Part shown: one piece after another, positions 6,898 through 14,377 of the stretch
Layout: each line of letters starts with the position of its first letter
How positions within the stretch are numbered: the first letter of the stretch is position 1
DNA from: Magnetococcales bacterium
GTDB lineage: Bacteria > Pseudomonadota > Magnetococcia > Magnetococcales > UBA8363
Direction: 5' to 3'
DNA: 17,102 nucleotides
NCBI GenBank assembly: GCA_015232865.1
Contig: JADFYU010000050.1
Span: 1-17,102 of the forward strand
The notes under the pieces: generated by a model
The model's database searches: none
What the model was told of the DNA's origin: nothing
Seen by the model: only the letters and a program-made list of their open reading frames with translations
Position numbers and translations under genes: made by a program

Positions 6898-7746
6898 GTG
6901 TTTAGTTTGTCCTCATTGGTTCATTTTGCATTGCTTTTGACCGGCTGTTATCTACTCCTGTCAGTGTGGCTTTTTTTTTCTCAAGACGCCCAGGTGTTCC
7001 CCTCTCCAAAAGGGTGGTCAGTGACCCCTGAGCAGTGGGGAATGCACTATGAGACCGTGCCGTTAAACAGTGACAGTCATCGGCTGATCAACTGGTGGAT
7101 TCCCGCCGATCCGGCTCAACCTGTTGTGCTGTTTTTCCATGGCAATGGTGAAAATATAGAGGGGACAGAGTCTCATGTTCGATTATTCAAAAAATTGGGG
7201 TTGTCTGTTTTTTTGTTGGATTATCGGGGGTATGGTCTAAGCGACGGTCAATCTTCGGAACTGGGAACCAAGCAGGATGGTGAGGCAGCCTGGCGTTATT
7301 TGGTGGAGGAGCAAGGCATTTCGCCACAACGCATCATTTTTTATGGTCACTCCCTGGGCGGTGCGGTGGCGGTATCGGTTGCGATGGATCACCCTCCGGG
7401 CAAGCTGATTTTAGAGGGTGCGTTTACCTCCATTCCCGATCGGGGTGCCCAGCTCTATCCATACCTGCCGGTGCGGTTATTGGCCAGAATTCACTATCCG
7501 ACTGCCGACCGATTGCCCCAACTCAAGGTGCCGATTCTGATCATTCACAGCAAAAACGATGAGGTCATTCCCGTTTCCCACGGAAAAAAGTTGTTTGATC
7601 GTGCCCAAGAGCCAAAATGGTTTTACCAGACAGGCGGCAGGCACTATTCCGGCTTTTCAACGGCAGGGGATCATTCCGAGCAGATCTTGCGCACCTTTAT
7701 CTTTTCTCCCCCTTCTGAATATGGCAACGTGAGGTTGAGCGATTGA
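6898..7746 (+). CDS. Membrane-anchored alpha/beta hydrolase
   Basis: An alpha/beta-hydrolase of 282 residues, similar in layout to the Bem46/ABHD13-17-type serine hydrolases. Residues 8-27 form one hydrophobic segment. It contains LLLTGC (12-17), which fits a lipobox, but no positive charges precede it and hydrophobicity continues after the Cys, so a simple membrane anchor is equally likely. The oxyanion loop is HGNG (81-84). The nucleophile is S152 in YGHSLGG, the acid is probably D221 (HSKNDEVIP), and the histidine is H249 (GGRHY) or H259 (GDHSEQ). The substrate (ester, thioester or peptide) cannot be told. The start is GTG at 6898 with a weak GGGCGG ribosome site. It overlaps mobA by four bases, so the two are co-translated, though no functional link to molybdenum cofactor is evident. 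Confidence 0.85.
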   Translation: MFSLSSLVHFALLLTGCYLLLSVWLFFSQDAQVFPSPKGWSVTPEQWGMHYETVPLNSDSHRLINWWIPADPAQPVVLFFHGNGENIEGTESHVRLFKKLGLSVFLLDYRGYGLSDGQSSELGTKQDGEAAWRYLVEEQGISPQRIIFYGHSLGGAVAVSVAMDHPPGKLILEGAFTSIPDRGAQLYPYLPVRLLARIHYPTADRLPQLKVPILIIHSKNDEVIPVSHGKKLFDRAQEPKWFYQTGGRHYSGFSTAGDHSEQILRTFIFSPPSEYGNVRLSD

Positions 7747-8363
7747 AACCAGATCCATTGACAATAACCGGGCTGATTTTAGCGGGTGGTCGCTCCAGGC
7801 GGATGGGGGCGACGGATAAGGCGTTCATCGAGTTGGCCAAAAGACCGATGTTGGCCCATGTTCTGGATCGTCTTGAACCCCAGGTTGCTCAAGTGGTCAT
7901 CAGTTCTAATGAAGATCCCGCCTGTTTTTCCCCTTTTCAAAAAACAGTCATTGCCGATGGTCGGGGTGGTTTTCAAGGACCATTAGCAGGAATCGAAGCC
8001 GCATTTATGACCCTGGATACCGATTGGTTGCTCTCTGTTCCGGTAGATACCCCGTTTTTCCCTAAAGATTTGGCTGGTCGGATGTGTCAGGCTGCCCAAA
8101 ATGAGTCGCTACCAGTAGTGGCCGAAAGTGACAACCGACTGCATCCGGTGATCACCCTTTGGCCTCGGTCTGTCCTACCCTTTTTGATCCACTCTCTAGA
8201 TACTCAACAGTTAAAACTCCATGATTGGTTTGCAAAACAGAAGCACCACCGAGTTGTTTTTGATCGGGATGAGCAAGGCAATGATCCTTTTTTTAATGTC
8301 AATAGGCCTGAAGATCTGGCCTTGGCCGAGCAACGAATCCGCAGACACCCGGCAGGGAAATAA
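7743..8363 (+). CDS. mobA: Molybdenum cofactor guanylyltransferase MobA
   Basis: Transfers GMP from GTP to molybdopterin-Mo to make the guanine dinucleotide cofactor used by DMSO-reductase-family enzymes. It has the nucleotidyltransferase fold: the N-terminal loop LILAGGRSRRMG (11-22) with the following lysine K26 binds GTP, the stretch FQGPLAGIEAAF (77-88) binds the guanine side, and D102 in SVPVDTPF is the magnesium ligand. At 206 residues it is slightly longer than E. coli MobA. The start is TTG at 7743, overlapping the hydrolase stop (TTGA), with GAGG at about 7732-7735 as ribosome site. No other moa/moe genes are in the window. A palindromic repeat starts 24 bases after the stop. Confidence 0.93.
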   Translation: MKPDPLTITGLILAGGRSRRMGATDKAFIELAKRPMLAHVLDRLEPQVAQVVISSNEDPACFSPFQKTVIADGRGGFQGPLAGIEAAFMTLDTDWLLSVPVDTPFFPKDLAGRMCQAAQNESLPVVAESDNRLHPVITLWPRSVLPFLIHSLDTQQLKLHDWFAKQKHHRVVFDRDEQGNDPFFNVNRPEDLALAEQRIRRHPAGK

Positions 8364-8387
8364 TTCTACTGCACCCCTACCAAAAAA

Positions 8388-8655
8388 CCTGGATTTAGCA
8401 GTTATCCGTACATAACCGATAAAACTTGTTAATTTACCAGGCAAATTGAACCTAAATTCGGCCGTTGAACGTATGTACATGGCGCAAGTTCTTGATTCAC
8501 CATGCAAACCAATACCTTGCGCCAGCCGCATACGTTCAACGGCCAAATTTAGGTTGAAGCAAGTCTCATTACCAATAGGCTGACTTCGACTTTTCCTGTT
8601 CGCCAGATAAACCACTATATTGCACCGCTTCTGCACGGCCAGTAGCCGATAGAGG
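8388..8655 (+). repeat. Family A copy 3, interrupted by a second element
   Basis: The host element begins with CCTGGATTTAGCAG at 8388 and ends with AGTAGCCGATAGAGG at 8655. Taking out the 103-bp inner element (8451-8553) and one TTGAA leaves 160 bp that aligns with copy 1 along its length, including the core GCTGACTTCGACTTTTCC (8579-8596). It has diverged more than copies 1 and 2, which fits an older insertion. Confidence 0.8.
8446..8558 (+). mobile_element. Short family A palindrome nested in copy 3, TTGAA duplication
   Basis: The inner element, 8451-8553 (103 bp), starts CCTAAATTCGGCCGTTGAACG and ends with the near-perfect complement (CGTTCAACGGCCAAATTTAGG). Its arms pair over about 45 bases. 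It is flanked by TTGAA on both sides (8446-8450, 8554-8558). The host family has only one such stretch at this place, so TTGAA looks like a target-site duplication. It has no coding capacity, so any transposase must act in trans. Confidence 0.7.
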
Positions 8656-8862
8656 CTTGCCCGAATTACCCCGCCACGTTGCTCTTATGGGCTCTTCAGG
8701 TTCGCTCAAGAGCAACTGTGAAGCATAAATTTATAGAAAAATTGGCTTATTGCAGTGATTTAGTTCGCTTTAGCTTGTGTTTCTAGCTTTCGTTTATTAG
8801 TATTTATTGCTAGTTTGAAATTATATCCCATGGCTGAATCTGGGATCAGGGGTATACCGGGG
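8656..8862 (+). promoter_or_regulatory. Leader of the coiled-coil/CheW unit with stem-loop
   Basis: A perfect 9-bp inverted repeat, GTTGCTCTT (8678-8686) and AAGAGCAAC (8708-8716), encloses 21 bases that contain another GCTCTT (8691-8696), so two foldings compete. Downstream the DNA is AT-rich (CATAAATTTATAG at about 8725), where a promoter could lie, but no -35/-10 pair is convincing. Confidence 0.35.
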
Positions 8863-9222
8863 ATGGGGGTTGAGATGGCAGAAATAGTGAAGCAGCAGGA
8901 AAGTGTGCGATCGGTCAGTGATTTGGAGGTCCGGGTTGCCGCTCTTGAGCAAGAGTTGCAGATCATGAAAGCGGCTCTTTACGCGATTCCAAATACTCTT
9001 GAAAAAGAAAAACTGGTGATGCTGCAAAACCAGAAAGAGGTTGAAAACCTGAAAAACTCAGTGGTCAAAGCGGCTGCGACCAGTCAAGAATCGGTACAAG
9101 CGGTATCGAATCTACAAAAAAAAGTTGAAGTCGTTAAAAAAGAATCAACCTCAGGCATGGTTTTAAGTGTGATTATCTTTTCGATATTGCTGATTATTTC
9201 TCTCTTCATACGCTCAACATGA
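8863..9222 (+). CDS. Tail-anchored coiled-coil protein, partner of the CheW protein
   Basis: I do not recognise a named family. The 119-residue product has a long heptad-like coiled coil (about residues 15-97, with [19 protein letters not shown] and [14 protein letters not shown]) followed by one C-terminal membrane segment (about 99-116, [18 protein letters not shown]) and a four-residue tail. It should therefore be a tail-anchored inner-membrane protein with the coiled coil in the cytoplasm. Its stop overlaps the CheW start (ATGA at 9219-9222), a strong sign of coupled expression and probable partnership. The start is uncertain: ATG 8863 (CAGGGG 10 bases upstream) is my choice; ATG 8875, ATG 8830 and TTG 8815 are alternatives in the same frame. 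Confidence 0.7.
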   Translation: MGVEMAEIVKQQESVRSVSDLEVRVAALEQELQIMKAALYAIPNTLEKEKLVMLQNQKEVENLKNSVVKAAATSQESVQAVSNLQKKVEVVKKESTSGMVLSVIIFSILLIISLFIRST

Positions 9223-11531
9223 GACTATTAACTTTTCAGCTATCCGATGAAATCTACGGAATTGATATTGTTCAGGTCTGCGAGATTTTGGGTTTTCAAC
9301 GAATTACCCGAGTGCCTCGGACCAAGGCCGAGCAGTGTGGTGTTATCAATTTGCGTGGTTCGGTCATTTCTGTTCTGGATATGCGTTATAAACTGGGCAT
9401 GCCCATTTCCAAACCAACAAAAAATAGCTGCATCATCATTGTTGAGTTTATCCAGTCGGACGGTCCACTGATATTGGGGATTCTGGTCGATCAAGTTCGT
9501 GAAGTGTGTGATGTCATCGATGATCGGATTGACCCGCCTCCTCGAACCCATTTTAAAGGGGCAAAATATTTACGGGGACTTGGTCGAGTTCAAAATGATT
9601 ATGTCATGATTTTGGACTCTTATGCGATTTTTGGGCTTCAGGAGGAGAAGCCGGTCTCGGATGTAAAACCTCCAATTCCTCTTCCCGTCAAGCCAGCCCA
9701 GGCTGCATCGAAACCAACGGTCAAGTTGCCACCAAAAAAATCAGAACCATCCCCAGACATAGACTGGGGCGAAGAGTCGGAAACTATTAAAACACCGATA
9801 TTGTCCCCGGAAGCGGAGCCAACCCCGGAGCCAGAGCCAAGTCCGGAACCAGAGCCAAGCCCGGAACCAGAGCCAAGCCCGGAGCCAGAGCCAAGCCCGG
9901 AGCCAGAGCCAAGCCCGGAGCCAGAGCCAAGCCCGGAGCCAGAGCCAAGCCCGGAACCGGAACCAAGCCCGGAACCGGAACCAAGCCCGGAACCGGAGCC
10001 AACCCCGGAACCGGAGCCAACCCCGGAACCGGAGCCAAGCCCGGAACCGGAGCCAACCCCGGAACCGGAGCCAACCCCGGAACCGGAGCCAACCCCGGAA
10101 CCGGAGCCAACCCCGGAACCGGAGCCAACCCCGGATTCATTAGCGATGGAAGAGGCCGGGATGGCCGACGGGGTAGTGGAGTTGGACGAGCCTGAGCTTG
10201 AAGGTGAAGAATCTGTAGAGGCAGAGAGTAACTCTGAGGCGGATGAGATTTTAGAGGTTGAAGGCGAGATAAACACAGAGGTTGAGCCAGCTTTGGCGGA
10301 GGAGTGCGGTTCAGATACTTTTGAGCAAGAGAATCGTGAGTCTGAATTGAAAAATGAACTGGGCGAGGATGCCTCTATTGAAGAGGGGGGCGATCACGCT
10401 CAGACAGATCCGGAATCCATGGAAGCGGGATCATCGGATCAACGCTTTTCTGTAGAAGAGAATGGATTGATATCTGAGCAAGATGAGTCTGAAGAGGGTG
10501 GGGCAGAGGGGAACAAGGTTGAGGACGATCCGGATTTGAATGTTCAGAACCCGGATGTTGATCAAGAAAAGCCGGGGGGAATGTCGACCCAGAAGCCAAA
10601 AACAGTCTCGATGGTTGTCAATGTGGTGACCGTCAAAAAAGGGGATAAATCTAAGAAAGTTTCTGGAAAATCAGGAAAAATTGCCACCGCCAAAATAAGG
10701 ATTGAAAATCAGATGATCGATCAGGAATTGGAGCTTGAAGAGGGGGGGTTGGCGGCATTGGCGGAGGTGTTTTCCTTCGAAGGCGTTGAGGAGGAGGAGG
10801 TTGCTGATACTTTTCCGCCTATAAATAGTGATGCGAGTGTCTTGGCCAGTTCTGACATGGTTAAAAAAAAAAGTAAGCCTTCTCGGACCCGTTCGGATAA
10901 ACAGCCGGATATCAAACATTTTGCAGTAAAATCAGTCAAGGATCTTGGTGGTGGACAGGATACGCAGTCAAGAAAAACAGATCATAAAGAGGTAAAAAAA
11001 CAGGATCTGCTTGTATCGGAGCAGGAATCTGCTACCGTATCCCAGGAAGAACCACCGCCGATCGTTTCAACACATCTGGAAAACTCTCTTTTGCAGGAAA
11101 ATATCGGAGGAGAGGTCTCTATTTCCAAGATAACTACCGAGATCGATAAAATGACTAACAAAACAGAAAAAAGCAGTCTGAAACAATTGAGTCTGGAAAC
11201 GGAGATGGAGCAAAGCCTTCAGGGAGATGCGTTATCTTCTGGTAGCCCAAAAAATACTGAAAATACAGATTTTCTAAATGATTCTCTGGTCTCTCAGATG
11301 GTCGATGACCTGCTTCCGGAAAAACGGTTGGAGTCAGAGATTTATACCGCTCCCAAACTGAGTGCCAAGATGAAGGCCCGTCTTAATCAGAAAAAAAATA
11401 CGGGCAAAACGAGCCAGTCAAAGAAAGCCCAAAAGAAAGCAGAGACCAAAAAGGCTAAATTCAGCCAAGCCAAAAGCAGCAAAAAAGGTCAGTCTAAAAA
11501 AGGTAAAAAGGGTAAAAAGGGTAAGAAATAG
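9219..11531 (+). CDS. CheW-domain scaffold with PEPEP repeats, acidic region and Lys-rich tail
   Basis: A 770-residue mosaic. Residues 1 to about 143 are a CheW domain ([55 protein letters not shown]); CheW couples chemoreceptors to the kinase CheA. Residues 203-304 are 17 perfect-length hexads PEPEP[S/T], expected to form a stiff extended rod. Residues 305 to about 460 are strongly acidic and likely disordered. Around 461-525 a segment with alternating hydrophobics ([24 protein letters not shown]) may be a small folded piece. Residues 717-770 are a basic tail with 23 lysines in 54, ending in KKG repeats. Ordinary CheW is about 160 residues, so over 600 residues are added. No ribosome site is needed, as it overlaps the preceding gene. 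No cheA, cheY or receptor gene is in the window. The architecture is clear; the role as a scaffold is inference. Confidence 0.88.
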   Translation: MRLLTFQLSDEIYGIDIVQVCEILGFQRITRVPRTKAEQCGVINLRGSVISVLDMRYKLGMPISKPTKNSCIIIVEFIQSDGPLILGILVDQVREVCDVIDDRIDPPPRTHFKGAKYLRGLGRVQNDYVMILDSYAIFGLQEEKPVSDVKPPIPLPVKPAQAASKPTVKLPPKKSEPSPDIDWGEESETIKTPILSPEAEPTPEPEPSPEPEPSPEPEPSPEPEPSPEPEPSPEPEPSPEPEPSPEPEPSPEPEPSPEPEPTPEPEPTPEPEPSPEPEPTPEPEPTPEPEPTPEPEPTPEPEPTPDSLAMEEAGMADGVVELDEPELEGEESVEAESNSEADEILEVEGEINTEVEPALAEECGSDTFEQENRESELKNELGEDASIEEGGDHAQTDPESMEAGSSDQRFSVEENGLISEQDESEEGGAEGNKVEDDPDLNVQNPDVDQEKPGGMSTQKPKTVSMVVNVVTVKKGDKSKKVSGKSGKIATAKIRIENQMIDQELELEEGGLAALAEVFSFEGVEEEEVADTFPPINSDASVLASSDMVKKKSKPSRTRSDKQPDIKHFAVKSVKDLGGGQDTQSRKTDHKEVKKQDLLVSEQESATVSQEEPPPIVSTHLENSLLQENIGGEVSISKITTEIDKMTNKTEKSSLKQLSLETEMEQSLQGDALSSGSPKNTENTDFLNDSLVSQMVDDLLPEKRLESEIYTAPKLSAKMKARLNQKKNTGKTSQSKKAQKKAETKKAKFSQAKSSKKGQSKKGKKGKKGKK
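9825..10130 (+). repeat. 17 tandem 18-bp repeats coding PEPEP[S/T]
   Basis: Exactly 306 bp, 17 units of 18 bp with no indels, all inside the CheW gene. The units fall into sequence types by position: units 4-7 are identical (CCGGAGCCAGAGCCAAGC), units 2-3 differ at one base, 8-9 are CCGGAACCGGAACCAAGC, and 10, 11 and 13-17 are identical (CCGGAACCGGAGCCAACC); unit 12 is mixed. A multiple of 3 keeps the frame when copy number changes. Confidence 0.97.
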
Positions 11532-11573
11532 GTAACTATTCAGCTTGTTAAAAAAGGGCCGAAGGCCCCAATT

Positions 11574-11650
11574 ATTAAAAAAAAGGGTGGGGTTTGGGGA
11601 GGTTCTCCTCCCCAATGGGGGACCGGGGGCAAAGCCCCCCGTCATTTTAG
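11574..11650 (+). repeat. GC-rich hairpin repeat, family B copy 2 (right part)
   Basis: ATTAAAAAAAA, GGGTGGGGTTT, a 9-bp stem TTGGGGAGG-TTCT-CCTCCCCAA (11594-11615), GGGGGC-AAA-GCCCCC (11625-11639) and CCGTCATTTT follow the same order as 6720-6805. The left part with the CTCATCAATTGA palindrome is absent. The base sequence of the first hairpin differs from copy 1, yet stem and tetraloop are kept, which suggests the fold matters. Confidence 0.7.
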
Positions 11651-11702
11651 TTGCGAAATGAAACAAAAATGAAGAACATAATGTTTTTGTTGGACATCCC
11701 TC

Positions 11703-11754
11703 TTGGGGGCGCTGCCCCCAACCCCCCGCCGGGAAGGGACCAGTCCCTTCCCGG
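11703..11754 (+). repeat. Two GC-rich perfect hairpins before nfo
   Basis: TTGGGGGC-GCT-GCCCCCAA (11703-11721) and a 12-bp perfect stem CCGGGAAGGGAC / GTCCCTTCCCGG with a CA centre (11729-11754). No T run follows, so they are REP-like palindromes more than terminators. Confidence 0.65.
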
Positions 11755-11849
11755 ACCCATCCCGATAATGTTTTTTTGTTATTATATTCAGATGGCTGCT
11801 ATATCTGAATAGTTACGTCAGAGTGATTTGTAAATAGAAGGATGGATGG

Positions 11850-12692
11850 ATGAAGCGCATTGGTGCCCATGTTTCAATTGCTGGAGGGGTTGAGAATGCT
11901 CCCTTGAATGCAGCGGCCATTGGTGCCAAGGCGTTTGCCATGTTTACCAAAAATCAAAGGCAATGGCACGCCAAACCCCTGGAAGCAGGGCAGATTGATG
12001 AATTTAAAAAAAATCTCGATGACCTTGGTTTCCGCCCTCAAGATGTTCTGCCCCACGATGGGTATTTGATTAACCTGGGGAACCCCGACCCCGAAAAACG
12101 CCAACAATCCCTGGATTCTTTTGTCGATGAGTTGCGTCGATGTCAATTATTGGGTTTGACCTGCCTTAACTTTCATCCGGGCAGTCATCTTAGAAAAATC
12201 TCTGTTGATGACTGTTTGTCCCTGATCTCAGAATCGGTCAACCGAGCCTTGGATCAAACGGAAGGGGTAGCAGCGGTCATCGAAAATACCGCTGGCCAAG
12301 GCTCAAACATGGGGCATACGTTTGAGCAGATTGCTCAGATCATTGATGGCATCGAGGATAAAACCAGAGTCGGTGTCTGTCTGGATACCTGTCACGCTTT
12401 TACCTCTGGTTACGATCTGCGTACCGGGGAGCAGTACCGGGAGACCATGAGCCGATTTGACCAGGTGGTTGGGTTGGAATATTTGCGGGGTATGCACCTG
12501 AATGATTCAAAACCGGATTTAGGCAGTCGTGTCGACCGCCACCATAGCCTGGGTTTGGGAAAACTGGGGTTGGAACCCTTTCGATACATTATGAATGACC
12601 CGGCCTTGGATGAAATTCCCTTGGTATTGGAGACCATTGATAGCACCATCTGGGATCAGGAAATCAAACTTCTCTACGGATTTGTGGACTGA
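11850..12692 (+). CDS. nfo: Endonuclease IV (AP endonuclease)
   Basis: Cleaves DNA 5' to abasic sites and removes 3'-blocking groups during base-excision repair; a TIM barrel with three zinc ions. At 280 residues it is nearly the length of E. coli Nfo, and the nine metal ligands fall at the same residue numbers as there: H69, H109 (NFHPGSH), E145 (IENTAGQG), D179 and H182 (LDTCHAF), H216 (MHLND), D229 and H231 (DRHH), E261 (LETID). All are present, so the enzyme should be active. ATG at 11850 follows AGAAGG (about 11836-11841) at good spacing; several GATGG repeats surround it. It stands alone between an inverted-repeat-bounded segment and the convergent fetB. Confidence 0.97.
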   Translation: MKRIGAHVSIAGGVENAPLNAAAIGAKAFAMFTKNQRQWHAKPLEAGQIDEFKKNLDDLGFRPQDVLPHDGYLINLGNPDPEKRQQSLDSFVDELRRCQLLGLTCLNFHPGSHLRKISVDDCLSLISESVNRALDQTEGVAAVIENTAGQGSNMGHTFEQIAQIIDGIEDKTRVGVCLDTCHAFTSGYDLRTGEQYRETMSRFDQVVGLEYLRGMHLNDSKPDLGSRVDRHHSLGLGKLGLEPFRYIMNDPALDEIPLVLETIDSTIWDQEIKLLYGFVD

Positions 12693-12734
12693 CTCCACTT
12701 CCTCTTCTCTCTCATCCCTTCTTTGTTATCCTGA

Positions 12735-12750
12735 AAACGGCGGTTTTCGG
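12735..12750 (+). terminator. Small hairpin after nfo
   Basis: GAAAAC-GGCG-GTTTTC, six pairs and a four-base loop, 43 bases after the nfo stop. T-rich sequence begins about 20 bases later (CTCTTTTTTTATT). It is a weak terminator candidate at the convergent nfo-fetB junction. Confidence 0.35.
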
Positions 12751-12782
12751 CACATAATCGGTATACTCTCTTTTTTTATTTA

Positions 12783-12875
12783 GTGAGCCAGATCTTATCA
12801 TTACTTCGATTTTTTTCCAGCTCACCAGGTAGGTCAACCGGTTGCACCGCTGCTGAGCCAACTGTCAAACCTTGG
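12783..12875 (-). repeat. Family A half copy (copy 4) behind fetB
   Basis: Read on the minus strand it begins CCAAGGTTTGACAGTTGG and continues GGTGCAACCGGTTG, GGTGAGCTGG, AAAAATCGAAGT, matching one arm and the core of copies 1 and 2. The other arm is missing. Its end lies four bases beyond the fetB stop, so the element again sits directly at a gene's 3' end. It is decayed but recognisable. Confidence 0.7.
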
Positions 12876-12879
12876 GCAA

Positions 12880-13683
12880 TCAGGCTTTTTCCGGCTGGAG
12901 GCGATCCAGTCGAAGGCGTTGCCGATGGTCAAACAAGCGTTTTGCACCCAGCCATATGGCAATAATTGATCCAAACCCGGCGCCGGCCGTCACCATGAAC
13001 ATGATCAATATTTGGTAGCGCACCGCCACATCTGGTGAGTTGCCGGCCAGAATCTGTCCCGTCATCATGCCGGGAATGCTGACCAGTCCAGCGGCGGCCA
13101 TGGCATTGATGGTGGGAATCATACTGGTTTTGAGTGCAGCTTTTCGAATGGGTAAAATAGCCTGTTGCCAGGTTTGTCCCATCAACAGACGTGCTTCAAT
13201 CATTCCCCGTCCCCGCCAGGTCTCACGGGTCAGTTGGTCCAGTCCCAGTGCTATACTGTTCATGGTGTTGCCCAGCATCATTCCCAACAGAGGAATAGCA
13301 TATTGCGGGGTATACCAAGGAGTCGCAGCAATCACCAGATGCAAGACCAGCACCGTAATGACAAAAGAGGAGCAAAACATAGAGGTCGCTCCAATGCCAA
13401 ACCCCCAAACGCCTGAATAGCGCCGTCCTTGCCGTGCCATGACTTCCCAACCGGCAATGGTCAGCATGATGAAAGAGAGAAGGGCGATCCAGCCTAAATG
13501 TACGGTCTCAAACAGGGTTTTCAAGACCAGACCAATTAAGCTGAGTTGGATGACCGTACGGGTGGCGGAGATGAGAATTTTTTGGCCTAAGGCCAGTTTT
13601 TGTACCGTCGCAACCACAGCTAGAATAATAAGCAAAAGAGCGGCAATTCCCAACTCAACAGGGCCGAGTGGTATGACATTCAT
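12880..13683 (-). CDS. fetB: Iron export ABC transporter permease FetB
   Basis: Membrane subunit of the FetAB (YbbL/YbbM) transporter, UPF0014 family, reported in E. coli to export iron and protect against oxidative stress. At 267 residues it has the family length and about seven hydrophobic helices. The family's conserved blocks are visible: IQLSLIGLVLK in the first third, PLLGMMLGNTMNSIALGLDQL (about 130-151) and the long cytoplasmic stretch through KTSMIPTINAMAAAGLVSIPGMMTGQILAG (about 191-220). The ATG at 13683 overlaps the fetA stop by four bases (ATGA), so the pair is co-translated. The gene converges with nfo, with a decayed palindromic repeat between them. Confidence 0.93.
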   Translation of the reverse strand: MNVIPLGPVELGIAALLLIILAVVATVQKLALGQKILISATRTVIQLSLIGLVLKTLFETVHLGWIALLSFIMLTIAGWEVMARQGRRYSGVWGFGIGATSMFCSSFVITVLVLHLVIAATPWYTPQYAIPLLGMMLGNTMNSIALGLDQLTRETWRGRGMIEARLLMGQTWQQAILPIRKAALKTSMIPTINAMAAAGLVSIPGMMTGQILAGNSPDVAVRYQILIMFMVTAGAGFGSIIAIWLGAKRLFDHRQRLRLDRLQPEKA

Positions 13684-14288
13684 AGTGGTATCTCCCGAAT
13701 TTGATTGTCTTCTATATGAATGTGCCGATGACCAATGCGCTTGATTTGCGATGGGTCGTGGCTAACCCATAGGATCGGAACGTTATTGGCTTTTCCATAG
13801 TTTAAAATCAAGGATTCCACTTGTTTTGTCGTCTCCGGGTCCAGGTTGGCGGTCGGCTCATCCAAAAGTAGGGCCATTGGTTTATTGGCCAATAACCTGG
13901 CGATGGACATTCGCTGTTTTTCCCCGGTTGACATGCGAAAGATCTGCCAGTTCAGCGACTCGTTTGGAAGCTTGAGGGCCGCCAAAAAAGGCGCAGCAGC
14001 CTTGGTATCAAAAAAATGATCCGACACCAGATCGCTCCACCAATAACTCTCCGACAAGATCAAGCCAATTTTCTTCCGCCACAACGGCGCTGGTATGGAG
14101 TCGCTGTTTTGATCGTTGAACCAGATTGCACCCTGATGTGGATCCAAATCGGCGATTGCCCGAAGCAAAAGCGTTTTTCCTGTCCCGGATTGTCCACTTA
14201 AACAGAGAAGCTCTCCCGCTCCAATGGAAAAGGTAAAGAGGGGGCCAGCAGCCATTTTTAGGTCGATTATTTTTAACTGATTGGGCAT
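13680..14288 (-). CDS. fetA: Iron export ABC transporter ATPase FetA
   Basis: The ATP-binding partner of FetB, 202 residues. Walker A is GQSGTGKT (32-39), the Walker B with catalytic glutamate is LLLDEP (E144), the H-loop is WVSHD (H177). The ABC signature is MSTGEKQR (119-126) in place of LSGGQ: the two-glycine motif is reduced to STGE, a variant seen in some small ABC ATPases; ATP hydrolysis should still work. It lies upstream of fetB in the same transcript. The start at 14288 has a modest ribosome site (GAGAA). A good promoter candidate sits 60-90 bases upstream. Confidence 0.9.
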   Translation of the reverse strand: MPNQLKIIDLKMAAGPLFTFSIGAGELLCLSGQSGTGKTLLLRAIADLDPHQGAIWFNDQNSDSIPAPLWRKKIGLILSESYWWSDLVSDHFFDTKAAAPFLAALKLPNESLNWQIFRMSTGEKQRMSIARLLANKPMALLLDEPTANLDPETTKQVESLILNYGKANNVPILWVSHDPSQIKRIGHRHIHIEDNQIREIPL

Positions 14289-14348
14289 GTGGTTCTCAAT
14301 TCGAGATTTAATGTGATCAGAGCATGTAGATTAACGAAATATTAAAGA

Positions 14349-14377
14349 AGCATAATCCAAAAATGTAAAATTGGCAA
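14349..14377 (-). promoter_or_regulatory. Candidate fetAB promoter
   Basis: On the minus strand, TTGCCA (14377-14372) and TATGCT (14354-14349) are separated by exactly 17 bases, close to the sigma-70 consensus. Transcription would start near 14342, giving a leader of about 54 bases to the fetA ATG. This is pattern matching only. Confidence 0.4.

Larger units (their letters stand above)
11532..11816 (+). other. 285-bp segment bounded by 12-bp inverted repeats
   Basis: GTAACTATTCAG at 11532-11543 is perfectly complementary to CTGAATAGTTAC at 11805-11816. The left end begins at the base after the CheW stop. The right end is preceded by a second stem, ATTCAGAT / ATCTGAAT (11788-11810), so the ATTCAG motif occurs in several orientations. 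Inside lie GGGCC-GAA-GGCCC (11556-11568), the family B copy and two GC-rich hairpins. It could be a composite non-autonomous element; no coding gene is seen. Confidence 0.5.

Noticed and set aside
9638..10276. 212-residue open frame on the minus strand made of GSGSG repeats, and another (9787-10140) of PGLAPV-type repeats
   Set aside because: Both are read from the complement of the 18-bp PEPEP[S/T] repeats. A repeat free of stops in one frame is often open in others. No ribosome site, and the plus-strand CheW frame is far longer and has a recognised domain.
11418..11666. 82-residue minus-strand frame rich in Phe and Leu
   Set aside because: It is the complement of the Lys-rich tail codons (AAA/AAG) and of the GC-rich repeat, so its hydrophobicity is an artefact.
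1726..12875. CRISPR array formed by the spaced palindromic repeats
   Set aside because: The copies are kilobases apart, differ in length and sequence, and no cas gene is present.
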